Of a stretch of 6,820 nucleotides of DNA, positions 1-6,042 are shown in pieces. How positions within the stretch are numbered: the first letter of the stretch is position 1; every line of letters starts with the position of its first letter. A program made the position numbers and the translations under genes. Origin of the DNA: an uncultured Clostridia bacterium (GTDB lineage Bacteria > Bacillota > Clostridia > Oscillospirales > Ruminococcaceae); the NCBI GenBank assembly GCA_947165805.1, contig CAMVBT010000137.1, positions 1 to 6,820 on the forward strand, written 5' to 3'. The notes under the pieces were generated by a model. It made no database searches, was not told the origin of the DNA, and saw only the letters and a list, made by a program, of their open reading frames with translations.

Positions 1-48
1 TGCCTCGCAGCCGTTATATACTGCTGTAAAGTTTGGAGTAAACCAATA

Positions 49-1125
49 ATGAAGCAAAAGAGATCAAAGAAAAAGATAATACTGATCATCGTGATATGCG
101 TCGTGCTGCTGCTTGTCGGCGGCTTGTGGGCATTCACTGTGATGATCTACAACGACAATTTCAACGTGCGCCTCGAAAGCTACGAGCCGCTCATGCTGCG
201 CGTTGAGGATTTCGACGGACTGCGGTGTGACCGGTATGACTTCAGATCCGATAAGGGGCAGAAGCTCGCCGGATACTGGTACAGCGCGGGCGAGGAACAG
301 CACGGTATAATCGTCATGGCTCACGGCTTCGGCGCGGGTCACAACTCCTACATGGACTGCGCCGACTATTTCGCGAAGCACGGATATTATGTGTTCGCTT
401 ATGACGCTACGGGAAATGACGACAGCAATGGAGAAGGCGTCGGCGGCATTCCGCAGGGTGTCATAGATCTTAACTACGCAATATCGTTCGTTGAGGAAAG
501 CGGGAACTTCCCCGATCTTCCTATCGGTCTCTTCGGGCATAGCTGGGGAGGCTACAGCGTCTGCGCGGTGCTTACATATCACCCGGAGGTCAAGGCGGTC
601 ATCGAATGCTCGGGCTGCAACAGCTCGGCGGACCTTTTTGAAGCGGGCGGACAGGATCAGGCGGGAGCTTTCATCTATGTCATGATGCCGTTCGTTAAGC
701 TGCACGAACTTATAAATTACGGCAAATACGCGACAAATACCGCAATGGACGGCTTCGCGGCGAGCGATGCCGCCGTCATGGTCGTTCACAGCGCGGACGA
801 CGACGTTCTGCCGATACAGTACGGTTACGACATCTACTACAATAAATACAAGGACGACCCGCGCTTCGTGTTCGTGCGTTATGAGGACAAAGGACACAAC
901 AGCGTCTTCAATGTCAAGCCCGACACTTATGTTGACGAGTTCAACGCGGAATTCGACAAGTGGCGCGACAGTCTTGACTACGACTACAAGGAAGACAAGA
1001 AGCGCTTCGCGAAGGACAAGGCGGACTATCTCCATGAGCATCTTGACAGAAAAAGGTGGGCTGACCGGCTCGACAAGGAGATGTTTGAGAGCTTTGTCGG
1101 CTTTTATGACGGACATATCGGATAG
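49..1125 (+). CDS. Membrane-anchored alpha/beta hydrolase (serine hydrolase, S33/Hydrolase_4-like)
   Basis: Predicted serine hydrolase (esterase, lipase or peptidase-like) of 358 aa. A lysine-rich start (residues 2-9) followed by an uninterrupted hydrophobic stretch at about 10-32 reads as a signal anchor without an obvious cleavage site, so the catalytic domain should sit outside the membrane. The alpha/beta hydrolase core shows the oxyanion-hole motif HGFG (92-95), the nucleophile elbow GHSWGG with Ser165, a likely acid Asp251 in the HSADDDVLP stretch, and the catalytic His283 in KGHN, so the triad looks intact. After the core there is a highly charged extension (about 300-358) rich in Lys and Asp. 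The ATG has a GGAG at 35-38, 10 nt upstream. A TATACT at 17-22 might be a -10 element, but the -35 would fall at or beyond the window edge. The substrate is unknown. The GNAT gene follows after 45 nt and may be co-transcribed. Confidence 0.88.
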   Translation: MKQKRSKKKIILIIVICVVLLLVGGLWAFTVMIYNDNFNVRLESYEPLMLRVEDFDGLRCDRYDFRSDKGQKLAGYWYSAGEEQHGIIVMAHGFGAGHNSYMDCADYFAKHGYYVFAYDATGNDDSNGEGVGGIPQGVIDLNYAISFVEESGNFPDLPIGLFGHSWGGYSVCAVLTYHPEVKAVIECSGCNSSADLFEAGGQDQAGAFIYVMMPFVKLHELINYGKYATNTAMDGFAASDAAVMVVHSADDDVLPIQYGYDIYYNKYKDDPRFVFVRYEDKGHNSVFNVKPDTYVDEFNAEFDKWRDSLDYDYKEDKKRFAKDKADYLHEHLDRKRWADRLDKEMFESFVGFYDGHIG

Positions 1126-1161
1126 ACCGGTCTGTACCGGATACGCGGCGTTACTGTGGAC

Positions 1162-1165
1162 GGAG
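1162..1165 (+). promoter_or_regulatory. Ribosome binding site deciding the acetyltransferase start
   Basis: GGAG lies 5 nt upstream of the ATG at 1171. It falls inside the reading frame that a GTG at 1156 would open, and no comparable purine-rich motif precedes that GTG. The ATG at 1171 also places the N-terminus (MIREINENDL) where GNAT proteins normally begin their first beta strand. The shorter start is therefore preferred. Confidence 0.65.
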
Positions 1166-1170
1166 CTTTT

Positions 1171-1605
1171 ATGATACGAGAGATAAACGAAAACGACCTT
1201 GACGGGCTGATGAAGCTGTATATGCAGCTCCACGGGAACCCGTTCCCCGAAATGACGGAAGATGTCATGCGCAAATGGCGCAAGGTGCTGGACGACCCCG
1301 ACCACCACATGATCGTCGCCGAGGAGGACGGGAAGATAGTGTCCTCCTGCGTGTGCGTCGTGATAACGAACCTGACGCGCGGGCAGCGCCCCTACGCCCT
1401 CATCGAGAATGTCGTCACCGACGAGGCATACAGAAAACGCGGTCTCGCGTCGGCGTGCCTTGACTATGCGAGGGATATCGCGCTCCGGGAGAACTGCTAC
1501 AAGATGATGCTGCTCACCGGCTCGAAGGAAGAGAGCACCCTGCGCTTCTACGAGCGCGCCGGATATAACAGGAACGACAAGACCGCGTTCATACAATGGC
1601 TCTGA
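1171..1605 (+). CDS. GNAT family N-acetyltransferase
   Basis: Small acetyltransferase of 144 aa, the size of a single GNAT domain. It should transfer an acetyl group from acetyl-CoA to an amine in the cytoplasm; the acceptor is unknown. The first strand and helix begin at MIREINENDLDGL. Motif A, which binds the CoA pyrophosphate, is seen at about 80-97 (VVTDEAYRKRGLASAC), with the R-x-x-G-x-A pattern at Arg88, Gly91 and Ala93. The motif B region ends in the typical FYERAGY (126-132). The start was chosen at ATG 1171 rather than GTG 1156 because of the GGAG 5 nt before it. It lies 45 nt after the hydrolase gene without an evident promoter between them, so the two probably share a transcript. 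There is no signal peptide or membrane segment. The family call is firm, but a specific role (for example antibiotic, polyamine or protein N-terminal acetylation) cannot be chosen. Confidence 0.9.
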   Translation: MIREINENDLDGLMKLYMQLHGNPFPEMTEDVMRKWRKVLDDPDHHMIVAEEDGKIVSSCVCVVITNLTRGQRPYALIENVVTDEAYRKRGLASACLDYARDIALRENCYKMMLLTGSKEESTLRFYERAGYNRNDKTAFIQWL

Positions 1606-1637
1606 CAGCGGAAATTTTTCTTCCGGAGCACTTGAAA

Positions 1638-1710
1638 TCCGCGAACTGTTATGATATAAGCGCGGAGCCCGCGCCGCCGTTAATACCCCGAATAGTATTT
1701 TTATATTTTT
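1638..1710 (+). terminator. Possible weak terminator region after the acetyltransferase
   Basis: Two short inverted repeats lie here. TCCGCG (1638-1643) pairs with CGCGGA (1661-1666) around a 17-nt loop. AATAC (1682-1686) pairs with GTATT (1695-1699) and is followed by a T-rich stretch to 1710. Neither is a classic GC-rich stem directly followed by a T-run, so this is only a tentative end of the hydrolase/acetyltransferase transcript. Confidence 0.25.
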
Positions 1711-1724
1711 ACTCTCTTCTCCCA

Positions 1725-1753
1725 TTGCATTTTTCAGCTTTATGTGATATAAT
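1725..1753 (+). promoter_or_regulatory. Sigma-A type promoter with extended -10 for the GH31 gene
   Basis: The -35 TTGCAT (1725-1730) and -10 TATAAT (1748-1753) are separated by 17 nt. A TGN extended -10 (TGA, 1745-1747) directly precedes the hexamer. Transcription should start near 1760, giving a leader of about 50 nt before the ATG at 1809. The segment upstream (1691-1720) is T-rich. It is the only convincing promoter in the 203-nt gap before the GH31 gene. Confidence 0.78.
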
Positions 1754-1762
1754 GGATATAAG

Positions 1763-1778
1763 CTGTAATCGTTTACAG
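1763..1778 (+). promoter_or_regulatory. cre / LacI-family operator-like palindrome
   Basis: This 16-bp site has perfect 6-bp arms, CTGTAA and TTACAG, around a central TCGT. Its inner 14 bp (TGTAATCGTTTACA, 1764-1777) match every fixed position of the cre consensus TGWAANCGNTNWCA, including the central CG typical of LacI/GalR-family operators. It starts about 10 bp after the -10 hexamer, covering roughly +3 to +18, a position where a bound repressor would block initiation or early elongation. It could serve CcpA-type catabolite repression or a dedicated LacI-family sugar repressor; the sequence alone does not separate these. Confidence 0.7.
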
Positions 1779-1808
1779 AAATACTGCTCTTGAAAGGATA
1801 ACGATACT

Positions 1809-4124
1809 ATGAAATTTTCCGACGGATTCTGGCTCAACAAGCCCGGCTACAACGTAAGCTACGCGGCGCAGGAATATGAGGTCACAGCGGACGACCGCTC
1901 GGTGACCGTGTTCGCCACAGCGCAGTGGATACGCAACAGGGGCATGACCCTCGGCGGTCCCTGCATCGAGATACGCTTCACCTCGACGCTGGAGAATTCG
2001 ATAAAGGTCACGCTCGACCACTACAAGGGCGTGCCGGAGAAGGAACCGTCATTCGAGCTGAACGAGGACAGGAGCTTCAAGCCTGTTATAAATAAGCTCG
2101 CCGACGGAGGCTATGAGCTGATCTCCGGGAAAACGAGGGTCGTCATAGGCGCGGAAAAGGGCGCGTGGGATATAAAGTATTATTACGGCGACAAGCTGCT
2201 GACAAAGCAGGGCTGGCGCACCGCGAGCTATATCGAGGAGTCCGCTCAGCGCACCGAGAACCGTATGCGCGCAAAGCTGACCGAGGCATTCTACGCGGAC
2301 AGCGAGACTGACGACAACGCCTATATGCGCGATATGTTCAATATAGCCGTGGGCGAGAATATATACGGCTTCGGTGAGAAGTTCTCGACGTTCGTGAAGA
2401 ACGGTCAGACCGTCGAGGTCTGGAACAACGACGGCGGCACCTGCACCGAGCAATCCTACAAGTCGATACCGTTCTTTGTATCGTCCAGAGGCTACGGCTG
2501 CCTTGTGAACCACCCCGAAAAGGTGATGTTCGAGGTCGCGAGCGAGACTGTCTCAAAGGTCGCCTTTGCCGTGCAGGGGCAGCATCTCGAATACTTCGTG
2601 TTCGGCGGCGATACGATAGCCGACGTTCTGCGCGCTTACACCGACCTCACCGGCAAGCCCGGCCTGCCGCCGGCATTCTCCTTCGGTCTGTGGCTGACCA
2701 CATCGTTCACCACCGACTACGACGAAAAGACCGTCTCCTCGTTCATTGACGAAATGGAGCGCCGCGATATCCCGCTGGAGATGTTCCACTTCGACAGCTT
2801 CTGGATGAAGGGCTACAACTGGTGCGACTTCACATGGGACGAGAATATGTTCGACGACCCCGCCGGAATGCTCGAGAGGCTGCACAAGAAGCACGTCGGC
2901 ATCTGCGTGTGGATAAACCCCTATGTCTCGCAGCGCTCGTCGATGTTCGCCGAGGGCTTCGAGCACGGCTACTTCATAAAGAAGAAGGACGGCTCGGTAT
3001 TCCAGACGGATATGTGGCAGCCGGGAATGGCGATAGTCGATTTCACGAACCCGGCGGCGCGCGAGTGGTACGCGGGCAAGCTCAAGGCTCTCTGCAAAAT
3101 GGGCGTTGACACCTTCAAGACGGACTTCGGCGAGAGGATACCCACCGACGTTGTGTACTACGACGGCTCCGACCCGTATAAAATGCACAATTACTACACA
3201 TATCTCTATAACAGGACAGTCTTTGACGTGCTGGAGAGGCACTACGGCAAGGGCAAGGCGTGCCTCTTCGCGCGCTCCGCGACCGTGGGAGGACAGAAGT
3301 TCCCCGTGCACTGGGGAGGCGACTGCTTCTCCAACTACGAGAGTATGTGGGAGACCATACGCGGCGGGCTTTCGCTGTGTATGTCGGGATTCGGCTTTTT
3401 CAGCCACGATATCTCGGGCTTCGAGGCGACCGGCACCCCCGACCTTTACAAGCGCTGGTCGGCGTTCGGGCTTATGTCCACACATTCGAGACTGCACGGG
3501 AACAGCTCCTACCGCGTGCCGTGGAACTTCGACGAGGAGAGCTGCGACGTGGTACGCCACTTCACAAAGCTCAAGGGCAGACTTATGCCTTATCTGTACG
3601 CAAACGCGGTAAAGACTCACACGACGGGCGTACCTATGATGCGAGCCATGGTCGTTGATTACACGTCCGACCCCGCCGTGCAGTCCCTCGACAGGCAGTA
3701 TATGCTCGGCGACTCGCTGCTCGTGGCTCCGGTGTTCAATGAGGAAGGCACGGTGCAGTTCTACCTGCCCGGCACCGGCGTATGGACGGATATCCAGACC
3801 GGCGAGGAGCTTGAAGGCGGCAAGTGGTACGAAAAGACCTACGACTACTTCGGTATGCCGCTGTACGCCAAGCCCGGCGCTATGATCGCCTGCGGTGATT
3901 TCAGGCGCAATTTCACCTACGACTACGCGGAGAATACCAAGATAACCATATACGGTCTGGAGGACGGTCAGAGCAGCGAATGTGAGATATTCGACGCGGA
4001 AGCGAACTCCGTACTCAGAGCAAGGGCGGTAAGGAACGGCGGCACGATAACCGTCACCGCGGAGGGCAGGACGGGCAGCGTCACCTTCGCGAGCAGTCAG
4101 GGTCTTGACATAGTCCGCGGATAA
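1809..4124 (+). CDS. yicI: GH31 alpha-xylosidase (YicI type)
   Basis: Retaining glycoside hydrolase of family 31, 771 aa, almost the length of E. coli YicI (772 aa). It should release alpha-linked xylose from the non-reducing end of isoprimeverose and xyloglucan oligosaccharides. No signal peptide is visible, so it is cytoplasmic and acts on imported sugars. The catalytic nucleophile is Asp439 in FKTDFGERIPTDV. The acid/base is Asp505 in FPVHWGGDC. Their 66-residue spacing equals that of Asp416/Asp482 in YicI. Mapping with the same offset of 23, Phe300, Phe331, Trp368 and Lys437 match YicI active-site residues Phe277, Phe308, Trp345 and Lys414, while Ser330 stands where YicI has Cys307. An N-terminal beta-sandwich (about 1-280) precedes the (beta/alpha)8 barrel, with C-terminal beta domains after about 610. 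Compared from memory with YicI, the C-terminus is some 24 residues shorter. The start has AAAGGA (1793-1798) 10 nt upstream. A cre/LacI-like site overlaps the start of transcription. An aquaporin gene follows after 41 nt. An alpha-glucosidase activity remains possible. Confidence 0.93.
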   Translation: MKFSDGFWLNKPGYNVSYAAQEYEVTADDRSVTVFATAQWIRNRGMTLGGPCIEIRFTSTLENSIKVTLDHYKGVPEKEPSFELNEDRSFKPVINKLADGGYELISGKTRVVIGAEKGAWDIKYYYGDKLLTKQGWRTASYIEESAQRTENRMRAKLTEAFYADSETDDNAYMRDMFNIAVGENIYGFGEKFSTFVKNGQTVEVWNNDGGTCTEQSYKSIPFFVSSRGYGCLVNHPEKVMFEVASETVSKVAFAVQGQHLEYFVFGGDTIADVLRAYTDLTGKPGLPPAFSFGLWLTTSFTTDYDEKTVSSFIDEMERRDIPLEMFHFDSFWMKGYNWCDFTWDENMFDDPAGMLERLHKKHVGICVWINPYVSQRSSMFAEGFEHGYFIKKKDGSVFQTDMWQPGMAIVDFTNPAAREWYAGKLKALCKMGVDTFKTDFGERIPTDVVYYDGSDPYKMHNYYTYLYNRTVFDVLERHYGKGKACLFARSATVGGQKFPVHWGGDCFSNYESMWETIRGGLSLCMSGFGFFSHDISGFEATGTPDLYKRWSAFGLMSTHSRLHGNSSYRVPWNFDEESCDVVRHFTKLKGRLMPYLYANAVKTHTTGVPMMRAMVVDYTSDPAVQSLDRQYMLGDSLLVAPVFNEEGTVQFYLPGTGVWTDIQTGEELEGGKWYEKTYDYFGMPLYAKPGAMIACGDFRRNFTYDYAENTKITIYGLEDGQSSECEIFDAEANSVLRARAVRNGGTITVTAEGRTGSVTFASSQGLDIVRG

Positions 4125-4150
4125 CGGGCTGTGAGACAATACATTCAAAA

Positions 4151-4157
4151 AGGAAGG
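4151..4157 (+). promoter_or_regulatory. Strong ribosome binding site of the aquaporin gene
   Basis: AGGAAGG lies 8 nt before the ATG at 4166. No -35/-10 pair is evident in the 41 nt after the GH31 stop, so the aquaporin appears to be translated from the GH31 transcript with its own strong initiation site. Confidence 0.6.
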
Positions 4158-4165
4158 TAATTGAA

Positions 4166-4852
4166 ATGAAGAAGTACATTGCGGAATTCATAGGTACCTG
4201 CGTTCTGGTAACGCTGGGCTGCGGTACGGCGATGCTTGTCGGCTGCGACGCGGCGAACGGCGGCGGCTACATTCTGACAGCTCTCGCGTTCGGTCTCGTT
4301 ATCGTCGGCATGGCGTACTGTGTCGGCAACATCTCGGGCTGCCACATCAATCCTGCTGTATCGCTGGGCGTGCTCATAAACGGCGGCATGAGCGGCAAGG
4401 ACTTTGTCGGCTATATCGTAGCGCAGTGCCTCGGCGCTTTTGCGGGCTCGGGCATACTCGCCGCGATATTCGGACTCGGCGGAGTTGAGGACAAGACGGG
4501 CGGCTTCGGAGCCAACGGACTCGGCGGAGTGAACGGCAGCATAGTTTCCGGCCTCATCGTGGAGATCGTACTGACCTTCGTTTTCGTGATGACCATACTC
4601 GGCGTGACCTCCAAGAAGGCGAACCACGGCTCATTCGGCGGCCTTGTCATCGGTCTTACTCTGACACTCGTGCATATCCTCGGCATAGGCCTTACCGGTA
4701 CTTCGGTAAATCCCGCGAGAAGCATAGCTCCGGCTGTGTTCGCGCTGATCTACGGCAATACCGACCCGATCGCGTCGCTGTGGGTATTCATCGTCGGCCC
4801 GCTGGTGGGAGCAGCGCTTGCGGCGTATGTTTACAAGACGCTTGAAAAATAA
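4166..4852 (+). CDS. aqpZ: Aquaporin Z-type water channel (MIP family)
   Basis: Integral membrane channel of 228 aa with the six-helix, two-half-helix MIP fold. The two signature NPA loops are present at Asn62-Pro-Ala (HINPAV) and Asn182-Pro-Ala (SVNPARS). The selectivity-filter positions, placed by their spacing from the NPA motifs as in E. coli AqpZ, are Phe42, His170, Thr179 and Arg185. This is the narrow orthodox water filter, not the Trp/Gly/Phe/Arg set of glycerol facilitators such as GlpF. The length also fits AqpZ (231 aa) better than GlpF (about 280 aa). A glycine-rich loop at about 103-124 (GLGGVEDKTGGFGANGLGG) replaces the usual short periplasmic loop between helices 3 and 4. The gene sits 41 nt after the alpha-xylosidase with its own strong RBS and is followed by a terminator, so it is probably the last gene of that operon. 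A role in osmotic balance during sugar uptake is inference only. Transport of other small neutral solutes is not excluded. Confidence 0.92.
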   Translation: MKKYIAEFIGTCVLVTLGCGTAMLVGCDAANGGGYILTALAFGLVIVGMAYCVGNISGCHINPAVSLGVLINGGMSGKDFVGYIVAQCLGAFAGSGILAAIFGLGGVEDKTGGFGANGLGGVNGSIVSGLIVEIVLTFVFVMTILGVTSKKANHGSFGGLVIGLTLTLVHILGIGLTGTSVNPARSIAPAVFALIYGNTDPIASLWVFIVGPLVGAALAAYVYKTLEK

Positions 4853-4862
4853 AACCTCCACG

Positions 4863-4896
4863 AACGTCCCTTGCCACGCGGGAAGGGACGTTTTTT
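4863..4896 (+). terminator. Rho-independent terminator
   Basis: A perfect 10-bp stem is formed by AACGTCCCTT (4863-4872) and AAGGGACGTT (4883-4892) around a 10-nt loop, with six T residues at 4891-4896. It starts 10 nt after the aquaporin stop codon and should end the GH31/aquaporin transcript. Confidence 0.92.
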
Positions 4897-5056
4897 GCGC
4901 AGAACGGCAGAAAAGCGATATATACAATAGGTATATAATATATGATATTATCCTTTGCGGTGTTAAATAATATGAAAAATCTGTGAAAACGAGGTTATTT
5001 CATTTGTACGAAATATACAAATTTTAAGGAAAATTTCGTTAAAAATGAAAAAAACA
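4897..5056. other. AT-rich intergenic control region
   Basis: The gap between the aquaporin and the adaptor gene spans 320 nt. After the terminator, this part holds no coding sequence that I can support. It is strongly AT-rich compared with the flanking genes and contains several inverted repeats: ATAATAT/ATATTAT with a 3-nt spacer (4935-4951), ATTTGTA/TACAAAT with a 7-nt spacer (5002-5022), and ACGAAAT (5008-5014) facing ATTTCGT (5033-5039). An A-tract segment (5041-5054), directly before the -35, could act as an UP element. It probably carries regulatory sites for the polysaccharide genes. Confidence 0.5.
5002..5022. promoter_or_regulatory. Inverted repeat, candidate regulator binding site
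   Basis: Perfect 7-bp arms ATTTGTA and TACAAAT are separated by 7 nt. The centre lies about 45 bp upstream of the -35 hexamer at 5057, roughly -80 relative to the expected start of transcription, a distance compatible with an activator. In such AT-rich DNA a chance repeat is possible. Confidence 0.35.
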
Positions 5057-5086
5057 TTGACTTTTAGTTGGACATTATGCTATAAT
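5057..5086 (+). promoter_or_regulatory. Strong sigma-A promoter of the adaptor/kinase genes
   Basis: The -35 TTGACT (5057-5062, five of six consensus bases) and a perfect -10 TATAAT (5081-5086) are 18 nt apart. A TGC extended -10 lies at 5078-5080 and an A-rich UP-like segment at 5041-5054. Transcription should begin near 5093, leaving a leader of about 80 nt. That leader contains only a weak GCCG/CGGC hairpin (5131-5146), and I recognise no riboswitch in it. Confidence 0.85.
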
Positions 5087-5157
5087 AGAGCCGTTAAAAA
5101 GGATAAGTGCGTCTATTTGCAGTACAGAAAGCCGTAAATGAGCGGCAAAACAGGTTT

Positions 5158-5165
5158 GGAAGGGG
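5158..5165 (+). promoter_or_regulatory. Ribosome binding site deciding the adaptor start
   Basis: GGAAGGGG lies 7 nt before the ATG at 5173. The in-frame GTG at 5107 would begin only about 14 nt after the predicted start of transcription, with its nearest purine-rich motif just 3 nt away. It would add 22 residues unlike the family's N-terminus, so ATG 5173 is chosen. Confidence 0.75.
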
Positions 5166-5172
5166 TTCGTTG

Positions 5173-6042
5173 ATGAGCGAACAGGAGCAGACGATAGACC
5201 TCAGAGTCCTTCTGAGGGTATTTATCGAACATATAATTTTCATAATAGCGGCCGGCATAGTCGCGGCTGCGGTAGGATTCGCGCTTGCGAAATTCGTTAT
5301 TCCGAAGAGCTATACATCGGAAGCCATGATGTATGTGGAAAACTCAAGCAGTAAGCAGGAGACCGATACCCTCAACATTAACGATATAAACGTTGCACAG
5401 AAGCTTGTTAATACCTGTCAGATCCTTTTCAAGAGCCCGGACGTACTCCAGAAACTCAGCACCGATCTGGGTGAGGAGTATACTGCCGGTCAGCTCGACA
5501 AAATGATAAAGATCGAGTCCGTAAACAATACCGAGGTGCTGAAGATAACGGTAGACGCTTCCAGCGCCGAGTCCGCATACAATGTGTGCAGCGGTATAGT
5601 AAAGAGCTCGATAATAGAATTCCAGCGTGTTATCAAGGGCGGCTCGATAGAGACCGTTTCGGCGCCGACTCTTCCGGAGACCCATACTTTCCCGAGCGCA
5701 ACAAAGTTCGCGCTGATAGGCGGTGCCCTCGGACTGGTCCTGGTATATGGTATTTTCCTTATAAAAGAACTCCTTGATACCAAGGTCAAGCCGGACGACG
5801 ACCTCGCGCAGATGTATGAGATACCCGTATTCGCGGAGATACTTGACTTCGAGATGGCCGAAAAGGGCGGCTATTACAAATATTCCAAGTACGGAAACTA
5901 CAGCTCTTATGATACCGATGTAAGGAAAGAGGAAAAGCTGTATACCGACGATGAGGATGATGACGAAGACGAAGAAGACGACGAGGACGAGGAAGAAGAA
6001 GCGAAAGAGGTAAAGTCTAAAAATGGCAAAAAAGAAAAGTGA
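5173..6042 (+). CDS. Polysaccharide co-polymerase / tyrosine kinase adaptor (Wzz domain, CpsC/CapA/YveK-like)
   Basis: Membrane protein of 289 aa that in this family sets capsule or exopolysaccharide chain length and activates the partner tyrosine kinase. After a short cytosolic start (MSEQEQTIDLRVLLRVF), a first membrane segment lies at about 19-40, an extracytoplasmic domain at about 41-176, and a second membrane segment at about 177-198. A proline-containing stretch (Pro165, Pro168, Pro174) precedes it, as is typical of Wzz proteins. The cytosolic tail is about 90 aa, longer than I expect for Gram-positive adaptors. It contains a tyrosine cluster (Tyr234, 235, 237, 240, 243, 246, also Tyr257), then 18 consecutive Asp/Glu residues (259-276), then a basic end (KSKNGKKEK). 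The gene has its own strong promoter, and its last 20 nt overlap the start of the kinase gene, implying coupled translation. The adaptor assignment is firm; the tail's function is unknown. Confidence 0.88.
   Translation: MSEQEQTIDLRVLLRVFIEHIIFIIAAGIVAAAVGFALAKFVIPKSYTSEAMMYVENSSSKQETDTLNINDINVAQKLVNTCQILFKSPDVLQKLSTDLGEEYTAGQLDKMIKIESVNNTEVLKITVDASSAESAYNVCSGIVKSSIIEFQRVIKGGSIETVSAPTLPETHTFPSATKFALIGGALGLVLVYGIFLIKELLDTKVKPDDDLAQMYEIPVFAEILDFEMAEKGGYYKYSKYGNYSSYDTDVRKEEKLYTDDEDDDEDEEDDEDEEEEAKEVKSKNGKKEK
5947..6000 (+). repeat. Polyacidic low-complexity codon run (18 Asp/Glu codons)
   Basis: Eighteen successive GAN codons (GAC, GAT, GAG, GAA mixed) encode residues 259-276 of the adaptor. 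The mixture of synonymous codons suggests the acidic character is kept by selection and is not just a young simple-sequence expansion, although the repetitive GAN pattern could still slip during replication and change the tail length. Confidence 0.75.

Noticed and set aside
64..1725. A 553-codon open frame on the minus strand covering the hydrolase and acetyltransferase genes
   Set aside because: It is the antisense of two genes with clear catalytic motifs, its product has no recognisable motif, and the long opening follows from the codon bias of the sense genes. No RBS or promoter supports it.
2553..4148. A 531-codon open frame on the minus strand inside the GH31 gene
   Set aside because: It is a codon-bias shadow of a highly conserved enzyme; its translation is His/Val/Arg-rich with no domain pattern.
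4166..4852. Glycerol facilitator (GlpF) as the identity of the channel
   Set aside because: The selectivity-filter residues Phe42, His170, Thr179 and Arg185 match AqpZ, and the protein is too short for GlpF.
4934..4939. An additional TATAAT -10-like hexamer
   Set aside because: No -35 hexamer lies at the right distance, and such matches are expected by chance in this AT-rich stretch.
5107..5172. GTG start giving the adaptor 22 extra N-terminal residues
   Set aside because: It lies almost at the predicted start of transcription with no properly spaced RBS, while ATG 5173 has GGAAGGGG 7 nt upstream and gives a family-like N-terminus.
5093..5172. Possible riboswitch (c-di-GMP type) in the adaptor leader
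   Set aside because: An AAAGCC and a small GCCG/CGGC hairpin recall pieces of such RNAs, but the conserved GGGCAAA segment and paired stems are missing and the leader is only about 80 nt.
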